This document shows positions 35,830 to 45,336 of a stretch of 64,000 nucleotides of DNA, piece by piece; position 1 is the first letter of the stretch; the number at the start of each line of letters is the position of its first letter. The translations under genes were made by a program, and so were the position numbers. This DNA is from HTCC2207 sp002685195 (GTDB lineage Bacteria; Pseudomonadota; Gammaproteobacteria; Pseudomonadales; Porticoccaceae), in assembly GCA_051201675.1 (NCBI GenBank), contig CP179212.1, forward strand, positions 1,426,001-1,490,000. Direction: 5' to 3'. The notes beneath the pieces are model-generated. The model was not told the origin of the DNA and ran no database searches. It saw nothing but the letters and a program-made list of their open reading frames with translations.

Positions 35830-36411
35830 TTACATATATGCGTTCGATGTGTCGCTGTGGTCTGTGACATCTTTTACACCGAGCAACTCTGGTATCTTAT
35901 CCATCAAAGTTTTCTCAACACCTTCTTTTAATGTTAAATCAACCGCTGAGCAACCTTGGCAGCCTCCACCAAATTCAAGCACGGCATAGCCTTCATGTAT
36001 TTCTGAAAGAGACACAACGCCACCATGAGAGGCCAACCCTGGGTTAATTTCGTTATAAAGCAAGTAATTAACTTTATCTTCCACCGGGCTATCGTCACTT
36101 ATATTGGGTAAGCGTGAATTCGGCGCTCTGATCGTCAACTGTCCCCCGAACTTGTCTTCAGCAAAATCAACCATCGCGTCATCAAGAAAGGGAATGCTGC
36201 GCTGCTCGTAGTAGCCATTAAATTTACTATACTCTACAACGAGATCCTCATCATTGTGCTCACCAGGGCGACTGTAAGCTATGCAAGTCTCCGCCTTGGG
36301 AGTACCAGGGTCGGATACAAACATACGAATACCAATGCCCTCACAATTCTGCTTCTCCAGAAGACCTGCAAGATAATCTTGAGCCGAATCTGTAATCGTT
36401 ACATTCAACAT
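35830..36411 (-). CDS. nfuA: Fe-S cluster carrier NfuA
   Basis: A 193-aa protein with a degenerate A-type (ErpA/IscA-like) N-terminal domain (residues ~1-95) and a C-terminal Nfu domain with the cluster-binding CxxC in GGGCQGCSAVDLTLKEG. It delivers [4Fe-4S] clusters to target enzymes, aconitase among them in E. coli. It is convergent with acnB across a shared terminator, a placement that puts carrier and likely client side by side. Confidence 0.95.
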   Translation of the reverse strand: MLNVTITDSAQDYLAGLLEKQNCEGIGIRMFVSDPGTPKAETCIAYSRPGEHNDEDLVVEYSKFNGYYEQRSIPFLDDAMVDFAEDKFGGQLTIRAPNSRLPNISDDSPVEDKVNYLLYNEINPGLASHGGVVSLSEIHEGYAVLEFGGGCQGCSAVDLTLKEGVEKTLMDKIPELLGVKDVTDHSDTSNAYM

Positions 36412-36550
36412 AACCTTATCCTGTAAATTTCAATCAATTTTCTATGCCTCTATTTTACCGATTACTGTAGAATTGACCACACTCAATACTCAATAAGTAA
36501 AACTTTACACCAACCAATGCTCATATCGGCCCAAATGTCTGGAGTCACCA

Positions 36551-36772
36551 GTGAAACAGGAAGAAAAAAGTAAACAAAAACCTCGATTTGGCTCTGTTAT
36601 CCTGAGCATTCTTGCAGCGGCAATTGGAGTACAGAGCGATAAGAATAGAGAGCGAGACTTTGCCAATGGCAGCCCTCTTACATTTATTATAGGCGGTTTT
36701 GTTTTCACGATACTATTCATAGCGACCGTGGCTCTGGTAGTGGGCTTTGTACTTAGCCGCGCAAACGCCTGA
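36551..36772 (+). CDS. DUF2970 small membrane protein
   Basis: A 73-aa protein from GTG 36551 with GGAG 6 nt upstream. It shows the family pattern: a first hydrophobic segment (SVILSILAAAIGVQS), the conserved charged motif DKNRERDFANGSP, then a second helix (FIIGGFVFTILFIATVALVV). DUF2970 proteins are widespread in gamma- and betaproteobacteria and have no assigned function. Convergent with the following acyl-CoA dehydrogenase gene. Confidence 0.85.
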   Translation: MKQEEKSKQKPRFGSVILSILAAAIGVQSDKNRERDFANGSPLTFIIGGFVFTILFIATVALVVGFVLSRANA

Positions 36773-36795
36773 CTACAAGATTTTCAGCCTCGGCA

Positions 36796-38574
36796 CTAGC
36801 TCCGATAAAAATCCTCAACGTCAAATTCCTCATAGCTCGCAATAGAACCAGTGATAGCTCCCAAATAACCTGCATTTCGAGTCAGAACCTGCGAAGCAAA
36901 GAAATGTGTTGTAGCGATTTTTTGTTTGTAAAACCGATCGTCACTACCCGCAGAAACATGCGCTTGAGCTGCCAATGCTAGTTTCACCAACAACCAGTAA
37001 CTAATGGAGTTACCAAATAACATCATAAAATTAAATGCCACAAATGGCGATTTTGTTGGCTCATTCTTGATATAAGCCAACGCTGTTTTACACTGCGCAA
37101 TAGCTGATCCTAGCGCCTCAAGGAGTTCTGCGACCACTGGAGAGTTAGATGTTTCAATATCTCCAGTCGAGATCATGTTGTCGAGAATCAAACTCAGCCC
37201 CTCTCCACCGTCTCGCATACATTTACGACCGATAAAATCTAAGGCTTGAATACCGTTGGTGCCTTCATATATCGGCAGAATTCTAGCATCACGCATATGT
37301 TGGGCGGCTCCAGTCTCTTCGACAAAGCCCATGCCTCCATGAACCTGCACACCCAGCGAGGTAACTTCCATTGAGACCTCGGTACACCAGCCTTTCACTA
37401 GAGGCGTTAATATTTCCACCAGCAATTCATCGGCCTTGCGAAGATCATCGCTAAAAGCATGATGACTGCGGTCCTCCGCTGCAACAGCGTACATTGAAAG
37501 AGCTCGACCACCTTCAGTTAGCGCTCGCATTTGTAATAGCATTCTCTTTACATCGCCGTGATGAATAATTGGGGCTCGACCGTCGATACCAACTACTTTC
37601 CCTTGCACTCTCTCAGCAGCGTAACTCACCGCTTGCTGATATGCCCGTTCACTAATAGCAACCCCCTGATGTCCAACACCTAATCTAGCGTTATTCATCA
37701 TACTGAACATACACATTAGGCCTTTATTCTGGGGCCCAACGAGATAGCCCACTGCTCCGCCCTTGTCGCCAAATGCCATAGTGCAGGTGGGACTGCAATG
37801 AATGCCCAGTTTATGCTCTACCCCTACGGCCCTTAGGTCATTGCGCTCGCCTAAACTACCGTCTGAGTTAACTAAAAACTTGGGCACTAAAAATAGTGAA
37901 ATACCGTGATTTCCCGGAGGTGCATCGGGCAACCTAGCAAGCACAAGATGGATAATATTTTCTGTCTGCTCATGATCACCCCAAGTAATATATATCTTTT
38001 GACCTGAGACCAAATAATGATCTCCGTTGGGAACCGCTTTACATTGAACTGCGGATAGATCGGAACCTGCTTGAGGTTCAGTTAGATTCATTGTCCCTGA
38101 CCACGCCCCGCTGGTTAGATTGGCCAAGTAGGTATTTTTCTGCTCCGTTGAGCCATAGAGATGCAGCGAATGGATAACTCCGCGAGTTAGTAAAGGCAAT
38201 AAGCTCAGGCCCATGTTGGCTGACTGCAACATTTCTTGAACAGCAACATCAACTACGGTCGGAAAGCCCGAGCCATCGTATTCAACAGCCCCACTGAGTC
38301 CACTCCAGCCAGCCTCAACCATTTTCTGGTTAATTCCCTCTATCGCAGGGGCTGTAATTACGTGGCCATCATCGATGTGAGTTTTTTGGCTATCGGCTAT
38401 GGAGTTTGTTGGTGCTACTACCTCTTCAAAGAACTTTGCCGCCTCGGGTAGAATGGCCTGAATCATATCTGAACCGACATCCTGGTAGCCCGGCCGCTGA
38501 CTCAACTCGTTGTAGTCAACTAGTTCCTCAAGAATAAAGGAAAACTCTTGAATAGGGGCTTTGTAAGCAGACAT
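36796..38574 (-). CDS. Acyl-CoA dehydrogenase, large (~600-aa) DmdC-like type (1)
   Basis: A 592-aa flavoenzyme from ATG 38574, with GAGG 9 nt upstream; the frame extends to 38604 without support. It has the acyl-CoA dehydrogenase N-terminal, middle (MNLTEPQAGSDLSAV) and C-terminal helical domains plus the extra C-terminal domain of the ~600-aa class. The catalytic base is in IYEGTNGIQALDFIGRK. This class contains 3-methylmercaptopropionyl-CoA dehydrogenases (DmdC) and several medium/long-chain or branched acyl-CoA dehydrogenases; sequence alone does not choose. A second member follows upstream on the same strand, 183 bp away. Confidence 0.9.
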   Translation of the reverse strand: MSAYKAPIQEFSFILEELVDYNELSQRPGYQDVGSDMIQAILPEAAKFFEEVVAPTNSIADSQKTHIDDGHVITAPAIEGINQKMVEAGWSGLSGAVEYDGSGFPTVVDVAVQEMLQSANMGLSLLPLLTRGVIHSLHLYGSTEQKNTYLANLTSGAWSGTMNLTEPQAGSDLSAVQCKAVPNGDHYLVSGQKIYITWGDHEQTENIIHLVLARLPDAPPGNHGISLFLVPKFLVNSDGSLGERNDLRAVGVEHKLGIHCSPTCTMAFGDKGGAVGYLVGPQNKGLMCMFSMMNNARLGVGHQGVAISERAYQQAVSYAAERVQGKVVGIDGRAPIIHHGDVKRMLLQMRALTEGGRALSMYAVAAEDRSHHAFSDDLRKADELLVEILTPLVKGWCTEVSMEVTSLGVQVHGGMGFVEETGAAQHMRDARILPIYEGTNGIQALDFIGRKCMRDGGEGLSLILDNMISTGDIETSNSPVVAELLEALGSAIAQCKTALAYIKNEPTKSPFVAFNFMMLFGNSISYWLLVKLALAAQAHVSAGSDDRFYKQKIATTHFFASQVLTRNAGYLGAITGSIASYEEFDVEDFYRS

Positions 38575-38757
38575 TTGCAATAACCTCAACGTATTAACTA
38601 ACAATTTACAGCAATTAGCATCTCAAAATGTAAGCACAAGTGTCTAGATTGCGTTTACCGCTGTAAACCTAAAACGATGACTCACTAGTCTATCTAATGT
38701 TTTGTCTTGAGCTAATTTGATCCGTGGAAAGCCATTAAGTTAAACAAGCTAAAACCA

Positions 38758-40557
38758 TTAGACTCCCAAAAATTGCTCTGCTGTGAGGTCGTAACAGGTA
38801 CTATCTAATTGAGCGACCAGCTCAAGATTGGGCTTTATCTTGGGTAACTCATAATTGAAGAAAAACTTCATCGCTGCAATTTTTCCCTCGTAAAAAGCAT
38901 CATCCTTAGAGTTTCCTTTGTGCTTACCTTCAACTGCAGCAACGGCTTGTTTTAACCACATCCAAGCAATGACAAGGTGTCCCATTGCATCCAAGAATAT
39001 AGTTGCATTTGCCAAAGCAAGAGAGGGATCATCTGCCTTGCCAACGACATCAATAGTTTCCTCTACCTGAAACAGGGACGTTTCAAGCTGCTCACAAAAT
39101 GAGGTTAGCTCAGAATGCGAGATAGCGGAATCTATGGTTCCTTGGATTTCTTGGCGAAGGATGGATACTGCTGCACCACCATGCATGCGGACTTTACGCC
39201 CCAGAATATCCAGTCCTTGAATACCCCAGGTTCCCTCATGAATATGATTCAATCGATTATCCCGGTAGAGCCTCTCAACCGGATATTCTCTTGTATAGCC
39301 ATACCCTCCCAACACCTGAATCGCAAGTTTGTTCGCTTCTAGGCAATATTCAGAGGGCCATGACTTACAAATAGGCGTTAGCAAGTCCAATAACAGATCG
39401 ATACGTTGGTGCTGATCCTTGTCATCTGAGAGTTTCTTGGTATCAATCAACTCGGCACAGTAATAAATTAGAGTCTGGGCGCCCTCAATAAAAGCCTTTT
39501 GAGTCATCAACATACGCTTTATGTCGGCATGCTCACTGATCATGATCTGTGGCTCTTCTGGATTACGATTCACCAAGGGTCTTCCTTGAGGACGATTTCT
39601 GGCGTAGTCCAATGAGTACAAGTAGCCACCAAGACCAGTCATTACGGCAGACATACCTACCGAAATACGCGCCTCATTCATCATATGAAACATGTTAGCC
39701 AGCCCTTGATTGGGCTCGCCGACTAGGTAACCTATGGAATCACCGGATTCGCCAAAATTAAGCAGACAATTAGTCGCTCCTCGACAACCCATCTTATGGT
39801 TAAGCCCTGCAAGAGCTATGTTGTTAAACTCACCAATACTCCCATCATCATTAACTCGGTTTTTAGGCACTAGGAACAGCGATATCCCTTTAACTCCCGG
39901 TGGTGACCCGGGGATCTTAGCAAGCACCATGTGAATAATGTTCTCAGTGATATCCTGTTCACCACCTGATATCCACATCTTAGTGCCACTAATCGAATAT
40001 GAACCATCTGTGTTTACATCAGCTTTAGTTCTAATGTCAGCCAGAGAAGAACCAGCTTGGGGTTCTGATAAGCACATGGTTCCAAACCAATTTCCGTCCA
40101 CCAAATTTGGTAGATATTTTCTCTTCAACTCATCCGAACCACATGCATTAAGCATGTTGGCTACTCCTTGAGTTAGAAATAAATAGATATGAGCAGGATT
40201 GTTAGCACAAACGAACATGCCATTAAGCGCCTGATCCATCATCCAAGGGAGCTGCATACCGCCCACATCTAAGTCGTATGCAGAAGCACAGAGCCCAGCT
40301 TCCTGGTAGGCCCCAATCGCCTCTTTCAACTCAGAGATAGTTTCGACTTTTCCATCAACAAATTGAGGTTCGTTTGCATCTAACTTCGCTGCACAGGGCA
40401 AAAACTGGTCTTCCGCAATGGTTTGACACAAGTCCATCATGGCATCAAGCGACTCTCGATCGTAATCGGCATATCGTTCTGACTCAAGAATTCTCTCCAA
40501 ATCAAGAGTTTCATATAGCACGAAATCCAGATCCCGACGATTGACAATCATTGACAT
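38758..40557 (-). CDS. Acyl-CoA dehydrogenase, large (~600-aa) DmdC-like type (2)
   Basis: A 599-aa flavoenzyme with GAGGA 6 nt before ATG 40557. Signatures: MCLSEPQAGSSLADIRTKA in the FAD/substrate domain, WISGGEQDITENI, and the catalytic Glu in IHEGTWGIQGLDILGRKV. It is a paralogue of the neighbour at 36796-38574, with the same domain order but clearly diverged, so different chain-length or branch preference is likely. The electron acceptor would be ETF. DMSP-derived methylmercaptopropionyl-CoA is one possible substrate, with no dmdA or dmdD in view. Confidence 0.9.
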   Translation of the reverse strand: MSMIVNRRDLDFVLYETLDLERILESERYADYDRESLDAMMDLCQTIAEDQFLPCAAKLDANEPQFVDGKVETISELKEAIGAYQEAGLCASAYDLDVGGMQLPWMMDQALNGMFVCANNPAHIYLFLTQGVANMLNACGSDELKRKYLPNLVDGNWFGTMCLSEPQAGSSLADIRTKADVNTDGSYSISGTKMWISGGEQDITENIIHMVLAKIPGSPPGVKGISLFLVPKNRVNDDGSIGEFNNIALAGLNHKMGCRGATNCLLNFGESGDSIGYLVGEPNQGLANMFHMMNEARISVGMSAVMTGLGGYLYSLDYARNRPQGRPLVNRNPEEPQIMISEHADIKRMLMTQKAFIEGAQTLIYYCAELIDTKKLSDDKDQHQRIDLLLDLLTPICKSWPSEYCLEANKLAIQVLGGYGYTREYPVERLYRDNRLNHIHEGTWGIQGLDILGRKVRMHGGAAVSILRQEIQGTIDSAISHSELTSFCEQLETSLFQVEETIDVVGKADDPSLALANATIFLDAMGHLVIAWMWLKQAVAAVEGKHKGNSKDDAFYEGKIAAMKFFFNYELPKIKPNLELVAQLDSTCYDLTAEQFLGV

Positions 40558-40684
40558 AATCTTTCCTCTTATTTTAATTAATGCTCTTAACGAATTTACC
40601 CCTGAAGCATCAGATTTAGTCCAATGGTACGGAACGAAAGCCAGTTTCGACCTACTCCTAAAGCAAATACATCAACGGACACAA

Positions 40685-42349
40685 CTAAGCATCTTTGTCT
40701 GAAACCATTACAACCTGATTTCCACCATTTTGTTTTGCTTTTAAAAGAGCTTTATCAGCTTCTTCGATGGAATCAATTAAAGCGCCACCATTTGGGACTT
40801 TTACTCCAATAGACACTGGTACTCGAATTCCACTAGAGGCTCCTACATCATGCTGAATTGCGAATAAACCAACTCTTATGCGCTCTGCCACACTATGAAC
40901 TTGATCTGCTCGCGCTGAAGTTAGAAAAATAACAAACTCGTCTCCACCCCATCTTGCAACTCGATCATTGTCGCGAAGCTGGCTCAGCAATGAACTTGCT
41001 ATTCTCTTTAAAACAGCATCACCTTTCAAATGCCCATATTTGTCATTAACTCCTTTAAAGTCATCAATATCAACCATCAAAATGGTCCCAACGCCTGATA
41101 ATGGAGATAACTCACTGAAATGGGGTACTACATCATCCGTGAAAGCTTTACGGGTCATGACATTGGTTAAGAAATCTCGATTCGCCGCATCTAAAAGTTC
41201 TTGCCGCCTCTCCGCCCTATTTGCGAGCCAGGCTAAAACACGCAACCAAAGCCAATTTACAAAACCTGCGCAAATAATCGCTGCAACAAAGGTCTGTATT
41301 AAGTCAGACAATCGATCAGATTTACTCAATTGAATCGAAGATAAAAGGCTCGCATAGTCTGCTTTTAATACCATCGGAGTCACCTTGTTTATCGACATTT
41401 TAAGTTCTTGACCTTCACGAAAACTCAATTGATCGAATATTGAGATATCAGACTTTGGGCTAACTGATCCTCCGTACAGATCAACAAACTGCATCTGGCC
41501 ATTTAATGTCTTGACAGGAAGGGGTTGCTCGTCGCCACTTCCAAAGCTTTGACGCAATTCCGAATCATTAGGCAGAGGTTTCCATCTCCATTTAGTCGAG
41601 TCACTTCTTGCTGACCAAACACCACTATTGTTATAAATCTCTAGCTCGCTTTTCTCTAAATCTCCAAGCAAAGCCACTCGAGCCTTATTGAACAAACTAG
41701 TAGCATCAACATGGTAGACCAAATACCCAAATCTTTGCTCTGACACTAGTAATGGAGTAATCAGCTGATATTCAGGGTTTGCATCAAGTATCACACCTCC
41801 ATCATGATCTCTTGGTCTAGCTGGCGTTATCCAGAATTGATTATTCTGGAGTTCGACAGATGAAGGATGGTACAACCTGTGGTTATAATTCTGATAATGA
41901 CTATAAACTTCACTCATCACACTGTCACTCTCAGAGCCAACACCTAATATTTCTATGCCTTTATTATCAACGATATGTAAATATTTATAGGTGGAATGCG
42001 CTGCAACAACGTTTTCCAAAAGACTGTTTACATCCCTTTTATGTCCAGAAGTTCGGTCGAGTAAAAAACGTTTTATAATGAAAGAATTCCGTAACTCTGA
42101 GGCATGTAAGCCGACGTCCAAAGCTTCACGTTTAAAAGCATTAAAGCTGACATTTGACATTAGTTGGTGGCGATCATTAATACGATAAATTGTACTGTCT
42201 ATTCGATGTTTCCAACCAATAGTCAATACGAGAAGGAAGCTAACCACCAGTATGAGTACTAGTACAACACTGCCACGACGGCCCTTAAAGTTGTTAGCAT
42301 ATCTAGGGGTTTGTTCAGCAATATTACTTCTCCATAAGGACTCTGTCAC
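40685..42349 (-). CDS. Membrane-bound GGDEF diguanylate cyclase
   Basis: A 554-aa protein from GTG 42349, preceded by AAGGA about 10 nt upstream; an earlier TTG at 42433 is less likely. One membrane helix lies near the N-terminus (VVLVLILVVSFLLVLTIGW), a ~300-aa periplasmic sensor region follows, then a second helix (IQTFVAAIICAGFVNWLWL). The C-terminal domain carries an intact GGDEF at residues 468-472 and an inhibitory RxxD site at 459-462. It should make cyclic di-GMP in response to a periplasmic signal. The sensor resembles Cache/CHASE-type folds in size but no subtype is clear. Confidence 0.9.
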   Translation of the reverse strand: MTESLWRSNIAEQTPRYANNFKGRRGSVVLVLILVVSFLLVLTIGWKHRIDSTIYRINDRHQLMSNVSFNAFKREALDVGLHASELRNSFIIKRFLLDRTSGHKRDVNSLLENVVAAHSTYKYLHIVDNKGIEILGVGSESDSVMSEVYSHYQNYNHRLYHPSSVELQNNQFWITPARPRDHDGGVILDANPEYQLITPLLVSEQRFGYLVYHVDATSLFNKARVALLGDLEKSELEIYNNSGVWSARSDSTKWRWKPLPNDSELRQSFGSGDEQPLPVKTLNGQMQFVDLYGGSVSPKSDISIFDQLSFREGQELKMSINKVTPMVLKADYASLLSSIQLSKSDRLSDLIQTFVAAIICAGFVNWLWLRVLAWLANRAERRQELLDAANRDFLTNVMTRKAFTDDVVPHFSELSPLSGVGTILMVDIDDFKGVNDKYGHLKGDAVLKRIASSLLSQLRDNDRVARWGGDEFVIFLTSARADQVHSVAERIRVGLFAIQHDVGASSGIRVPVSIGVKVPNGGALIDSIEEADKALLKAKQNGGNQVVMVSDKDA

Positions 42350-42702
42350 AAAATAATCTTCCTTTATTATCCATATGCCACAATAAACTTCGGTCAGCCA
42401 CAGAGGACAAAAACGATGGCGACTTTTAATCAATATAGCATAGATTGCAAGACGTATATTTAATTATAAATACACGTTGTTGGAAAATGAATGACCATCC
42501 GCACGTTCAAAAATTTTGCTACTGTATCTTAGTAATTATTAGGCAAATTAAGAGCCTAAATAATGATGGATTTGCTCAAGCCTCAGAATCTAAAGCGCTG
42601 AATAAGCTAATATTTCTGTTTTTAGTTGCAGCCTAATTCCTGCTAAGTAAACTAAGCTACTAAAAAATATGAAAACACTGTTAGATTTAAGAGGGAAAAC
42701 CG
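42350..42702. other. Intergenic region between the GGDEF and acyl-CoA synthetase genes
   Basis: 353 bp between divergent genes. A 63-codon plus-strand frame from a TTG (42445-42636) has no supporting features. I see no clear promoter pair. Confidence 0.5.
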
Positions 42703-44271
42703 ATGATTGCACTTGACCAACTCAGCTGCGTAGCTGATATAACTCGTTATCAATCTAAAATTAACGGGCACCGAGTCGCTCAAATCTTTGAAGGCAGAGA
42801 AACGACCTATACCGTCTTAGATTATAAGGCCAGCCAAGTTGCTAATGGGCTTATTGCCGCTGGTTGTGAGCCCAATACACGCATTGGTTACCTGGGTAAG
42901 AACAGTGATTATTTCTTTGAAGTCATGTCCGGTGCGGCTAAGGCTAATCTGGTTATTACAGGTGTTAATTGGCGATTAGCACCACCGGAAATAGAATATA
43001 TTCTCAACAATGCCTGCATTGACATACTGTTTGTAGGAGCAGAATTCTACGATGTTGTTGAGCAATTAATGCCTAATATAGGAAATATCCGCCAATTTAT
43101 TGCCATCGATGGCGGTCATAGTGAATGGCGCGACTACGGCTCATGGCGTGATACTCAAGATTCAACAGATCCAATGTTGCCTGCTTCTCTAGACGATGAT
43201 GTCATGCAACTATATACCAGCGGTACCACTGGACACCCAAAAGGCGTTCAACTAACAAATGGCAATTATCTTGATGTCTTGGATCAAGCTGCCAATGGCG
43301 GATGGGGTGATTGGGATGAAGGCGAAGCCAGTATCGTGGCCATGCCAATCTTTCATGTCGCTGGGGTTAATGTTGGAGTGGTCGGCCTGTGCCAAGGGCT
43401 TACCAACGTCATTCTTAAAGATGTTGATCCTGTGGTCATACTAGATTTGCTTGAAAAATACCGTGTGAAGTATGCCTTTTTTGTTCCTGCAGTTATCTTG
43501 TTTTTGAACTCTATTCCAGGCGTACGCGACAGAGACTTTTCAAATTTAGACTTTTTGTTATACGGTGCCAGCCCGATTTCTGAGGACGTGCTACTCACCG
43601 CTAAGGATATTTTTAAATGTAACTTCTGTCAGGTGTATGGGCTCACTGAAACCTGTGGTGCAGGCACTATTTTACAGCCAGAGGATCATGATCCATCTTT
43701 AGGTAAACTGCGCTCCTGCGGTAAACCCGCACCAACAGCAGAAGTACGTATTATCGGTGAGCAAGGTCAGACTCTTCCCGCTAATGAGGTTGGTGAAATC
43801 ATCTACCAGTCTAAGGCCTTGATGAAAGGTTACTGGAGAAACGATGAGGCCACCGCTAAAGCGGTACAAAATGGTTGGTTCCATACTGGTGATGCGGGCT
43901 ATTTAGATGAAGATGGCTATCTTTACATACACGACAGAATCAAAGACATGATCGTCTCTGGTGGTGAAAACGTGTATCCCGCGGAGGTTGAAAACGCTCT
44001 CTTTGACCATGAGGCTGTTGGCGATGTGGCGGTGATCGGAGTGCCTGATGAGAAATGGGGTGAGGCTGTGAAAGCTGTTATCGTACTAAAACCTGATATG
44101 ACGGCCACCGAGGATGAGATTATTGCCTATTCCAGGACGAAAATCGCTGGTTATAAAGTCCCCAAAAGCATAGATTTTACAGATGTGTTACCAAGAAACC
44201 CAACGGGTAAACTTCTCAAGCGCGAACTAAGAGAGCCTTACTGGCAGGGCAAAGAGCGTCAAATAAACTAG
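42703..44271 (+). CDS. AMP-forming acyl-CoA synthetase
   Basis: A 522-aa ligase of the ANL superfamily, with GAGGG upstream of the ATG. Motifs: P-loop YTSGTTGHPKGV, YGLTETCG, the hinge DRIKDMIVSGGENVYPAEVE and the C-terminal catalytic Lys in NPTGKLLKRELR. It activates a carboxylic acid with ATP and CoA; the size and motifs suit medium/long-chain or aromatic/steroid side-chain acids. It sits near two acyl-CoA dehydrogenases but on the opposite strand past the GGDEF gene. Its stop overlaps the convergent TonB_C gene's stop by 4 bp. Confidence 0.9.
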   Translation: MIALDQLSCVADITRYQSKINGHRVAQIFEGRETTYTVLDYKASQVANGLIAAGCEPNTRIGYLGKNSDYFFEVMSGAAKANLVITGVNWRLAPPEIEYILNNACIDILFVGAEFYDVVEQLMPNIGNIRQFIAIDGGHSEWRDYGSWRDTQDSTDPMLPASLDDDVMQLYTSGTTGHPKGVQLTNGNYLDVLDQAANGGWGDWDEGEASIVAMPIFHVAGVNVGVVGLCQGLTNVILKDVDPVVILDLLEKYRVKYAFFVPAVILFLNSIPGVRDRDFSNLDFLLYGASPISEDVLLTAKDIFKCNFCQVYGLTETCGAGTILQPEDHDPSLGKLRSCGKPAPTAEVRIIGEQGQTLPANEVGEIIYQSKALMKGYWRNDEATAKAVQNGWFHTGDAGYLDEDGYLYIHDRIKDMIVSGGENVYPAEVENALFDHEAVGDVAVIGVPDEKWGEAVKAVIVLKPDMTATEDEIIAYSRTKIAGYKVPKSIDFTDVLPRNPTGKLLKRELREPYWQGKERQIN

Positions 44272-45302
44272 CGAGCCATGTTAAAATTGTATTTATAGAG
44301 CACACCTGGCACTTCCACTGGCTCTCCATCTATAAAACGGGGCACATACCTCAAAGAGCCGGCAGCTTTGAGCGCGGATTTGCCAAATCCTTGCCCTTTT
44401 GGCTCTTCTTCTATCACGGCGGGATTAAGCGCCAAACCCTCTTTCGAAACTGTTAACTCAATCACCGCATAACCTTCTTTGCCCCGAGTTTGCGCTCCGC
44501 GTGGGTACAGAGGTTGTGTAACAAACAAAGGAATAAAGCCCCGATCCTCAGTGTTGCCTCTGATCGGTTGTCTAGCCATGATCAGCACGTGTTCTGAAGC
44601 TTTGTCTTGCTGATTCGTGCGATCGTAGGCCTCTACTAGAAACGCATGGGCATAACTCGCGGTTGAGGGGTTGTTGGTAGCTTGGAGAAAATAGGGAATA
44701 GATAATCGATACTTTCCTAGAGCCATCTTAATTTTACCTAACTGAAAATTCGCTAGTGACGCCCCCCACGACTCGGAGCCTTCTGCCTCATTGTTATAGA
44801 CTTTAAGCGCCTCCTTTAAAAATCGAGATTTAGAGCTTAGCCTGGTGAGATCACTCATTCCCGCGGCCAACAACGTGTCAGCATAGAGAATAGATCCCTC
44901 TCCAAAGCTTTCTTCTGCGATACTTAAAGCACTATTGGCTTTTCCGGCATCTATTAGTAGATCAATTAACTCGGAGGAATCTTTACCATGAATGTTTTCA
45001 TATAAATCTATCGCATTTTTAAGGACTGACTCACGCTCTTTGCCATTCAACGTTTTGCCATAATTGTAGGTTAGTATGGCAATGTTTTTGCTATCAGGCT
45101 CAAAAAGAGCCTTACCAATCTCCAGCGAGGTTTGAGCACACCTCTTCGTCCTCGATTTTCTAAGTCTATTCTTTGCAGCTTCTTTGTAGCAAGATTGGGC
45201 TTCATTAAATATTTTTATATTATCGGCTCTTGAAAGAGAGGCTTCCTGAGAGGTAAGAGAGGCACTAAGTAGAAAAGAACACAGTAATATCAGAATTTTC
45301 AT
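44268..45302 (-). CDS. Periplasmic helical-repeat protein with C-terminal TonB_C domain
   Basis: A 344-aa protein with a cleavable-looking signal (MKILILLCSFLLSASLTSQ) rather than a TonB-type anchor plus proline spacer. Residues ~25-250 are mostly helical and look like TPR/SEL-type repeats (helix pairs such as SIPYFLQATNNPSTASYAHAF). Residues ~258-342 form a TonB_C domain (EGYAVIELTVSKEG ... LKAAGSLRYVPRFIDGEPV). Such proteins are common in marine gammaproteobacteria with no settled role. It lies 34 nt downstream of the CotH lipoprotein gene on the same strand, so the two may share a transcript. Confidence 0.8.
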   Translation of the reverse strand: MKILILLCSFLLSASLTSQEASLSRADNIKIFNEAQSCYKEAAKNRLRKSRTKRCAQTSLEIGKALFEPDSKNIAILTYNYGKTLNGKERESVLKNAIDLYENIHGKDSSELIDLLIDAGKANSALSIAEESFGEGSILYADTLLAAGMSDLTRLSSKSRFLKEALKVYNNEAEGSESWGASLANFQLGKIKMALGKYRLSIPYFLQATNNPSTASYAHAFLVEAYDRTNQQDKASEHVLIMARQPIRGNTEDRGFIPLFVTQPLYPRGAQTRGKEGYAVIELTVSKEGLALNPAVIEEEPKGQGFGKSALKAAGSLRYVPRFIDGEPVEVPGVLYKYNFNMAR

Positions 45303-45336
45303 TTGCTAACTCCTTGTAAGCTGGAACCTCTCTTAA

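Noticed and set aside
42445..42636. 63-codon ORF from TTG upstream of the acyl-CoA synthetase
   Set aside because: Weak start, no ribosome site, no recognisable features; lies in a likely promoter region.
36796..44271. Calling this a DMSP demethylation (dmdBC) locus
   Set aside because: dmdA and dmdD are absent and the protein families are much broader than DMSP breakdown; kept only as a testable idea.
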